Shown here: piece by piece, positions 63,473 through 64,000 of the stretch
Layout of the letters: each line of letters opens with the position of its first letter
Numbering within the stretch: position 1 is the stretch's first letter
Assembly: GCF_003123685.1 (NCBI RefSeq)
Contig: NZ_QCYJ01000029.1
Coordinates: 186,001-250,000, forward strand
DNA: 64,000 nucleotides
From: Nocardia aurea
GTDB taxonomy: Bacteria > Actinomycetota > Actinomycetes > Mycobacteriales > Mycobacteriaceae
Reading direction: 5' to 3'
The notes under the pieces: generated by a model
What the model was told of the DNA's origin: nothing
Seen by the model: the letters and a program-made list of their open reading frames with translations, nothing else
Databases searched by the model: none
Position numbers and translations under genes: made by a program

Positions 63473-64000
63473 GGCGCATCCTGTGCCGGATCGGACACTT
63501 CGGTGAGCAGGCGATCGATCGCGCTGTCGAAATCGATCAGGCCGTGACCGGATTTGTAGGCGGCCAGTGCCGCGATGGTGGCGTGGTTCAGCCGCAGCCA
63601 GCCCGCGTCGGGAAAATTCGCGGCGACCAGATCGCGCCACACCGACACCGGCATCGCATACCGGTCCTCGCGGTCCCAGGGAATCTGTTGCACGGCGAAA
63701 CCGCTGGTCCCCCTGATGAACACGGTTCCGCTGAACAGGAAGACCAGGGGAACGACGCCTTCGCGCAACGCGTGCAGGTATTTCGACGCGCTCACCTCGA
63801 AGTCGTAGGTGCACGGCAACGGCAGATCCACCTCGGCGCCGCCGCTGAAGCCGGGAACCGTGGTGGCGCAATGCATCCAGAGGAACGAGCGTTGGGTGTC
63901 ACGCCAGCGTTCCCTCGGTCCGAACAGGTCGGTCAGGCCCGCGCCCTCCTCGTCGGTGTAGGGCCTGCGGTGCGGTTCGATCCGCACCTGGGCGCGGAGC
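63469..64000 (-). CDS. DUF6084-like hydrogenase-operon protein, 5' end outside window
   Basis: The frame is open to the right edge, so the first residues are missing; 177 codons are visible, including the stop. FLWMHCATTVPGFSGGAEVDLPLPCTYDFEVSASKYLHALREGVVPLVFLFSGTVFIRGTSGFAVQQIPWDREDRYAMPVSVWRDLVAANFPDAGWLRL is the pattern of a family restricted to this type of operon. Its stop overlaps the following gene's start. A GTG at 63987 could be an internal start, but the frame continues upstream without a stop. Confidence 0.8.
   Translation of the reverse strand, partial: LRAQVRIEPHRRPYTDEEGAGLTDLFGPRERWRDTQRSFLWMHCATTVPGFSGGAEVDLPLPCTYDFEVSASKYLHALREGVVPLVFLFSGTVFIRGTSGFAVQQIPWDREDRYAMPVSVWRDLVAANFPDAGWLRLNHATIAALAAYKSGHGLIDFDSAIDRLLTEVSDPAQDAP

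Noticed and set aside
1..64000. tRNA, rRNA, CRISPR arrays, riboswitches, transposases
   Set aside because: I looked for tRNA-like cloverleafs, regularly spaced repeats, and DDE-type or serine/tyrosine recombinase motifs and found none that held up.

Overview
The window comes from a high-GC actinomycete, most likely a Nocardia-type mycolic-acid bacterium. This is inferred from gene content, not from a marker gene: a fused HadA-HadB mycolate-type dehydratase, a complete conservon (sensor, roadblock, DUF742, GTPase) followed by two P450s, two F420-type luciferase-like oxidoreductases, many TetR and SDR genes, and a [NiFe]-hydrogenase maturation operon of actinobacterial type. No rRNA, tRNA, CRISPR array, plasmid origin or intact insertion sequence was seen.

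Left part (1-16.9 kb). A partial luciferase-like oxidoreductase is followed by a compact lipid/polyketide cassette. It comprises a fatty acyl-AMP ligase, a free acyl carrier protein and a 1449-residue KS-AT-ACP protein whose C-terminus is a PLP-dependent alpha-oxoamine synthase instead of a thioesterase. It should make an aminoketone lipid. Next comes a catabolic island: D-malate/tartrate-type dehydrogenase, aldehyde dehydrogenase, class III aminotransferase, DUF3830 protein, amidase, D-2-hydroxyacid dehydrogenase, two maleate-isomerase/Asp-Glu-racemase-like proteins and a GntR/FCD regulator. A near-identical operator-like box sits in both divergent promoter regions of the island, and a related inverted repeat precedes the acyl-AMP ligase.

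Middle part (16.9-38 kb). A TetR/TauD-type dioxygenase pair, an acyl-CoA thioesterase-like protein and an unknown two-TM protein come first. An SDR-SnoaL-SDR-SnoaL operon with a 16-bp palindromic operator follows. After it lies a disturbed, relatively AT-rich stretch (24.2-24.9 kb) holding a scrambled fragment of the metal-dependent hydrolase gene found at 38.4 kb, next to an apparently shortened membrane protein gene. Then come a TetX-like FAD monooxygenase divergent from its TetR, an SDR, a DUF4173 membrane protein, HadAB and the conservon. The upstream conservon P450 lacks the ExxR arginine, as known for CYP157.

Right part (38-55.5 kb) is mixed housekeeping and accessory content: YdjM-type hydrolase, SMP-30-like protein, lipase-like hydrolase, HugZ-type flavin protein, VOC proteins, membrane proteins, a broken DHA2-type MFS transporter, YihY, an OmpA-like lipoprotein, PadR/SnoaL and TetR/VOC/LLM pairs, and a fructosamine-kinase-like protein.

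Far right (55.6-64 kb). A tightly overlapping minus-strand operon encodes [NiFe]-hydrogenase maturation: DUF6084-like protein, an unknown 450-residue protein, a 39-residue membrane peptide, maturation protease, a second HypC, HypF, HypC, HypD, HypE and DUF6390. The structural hydrogenase genes are expected just beyond the right edge.
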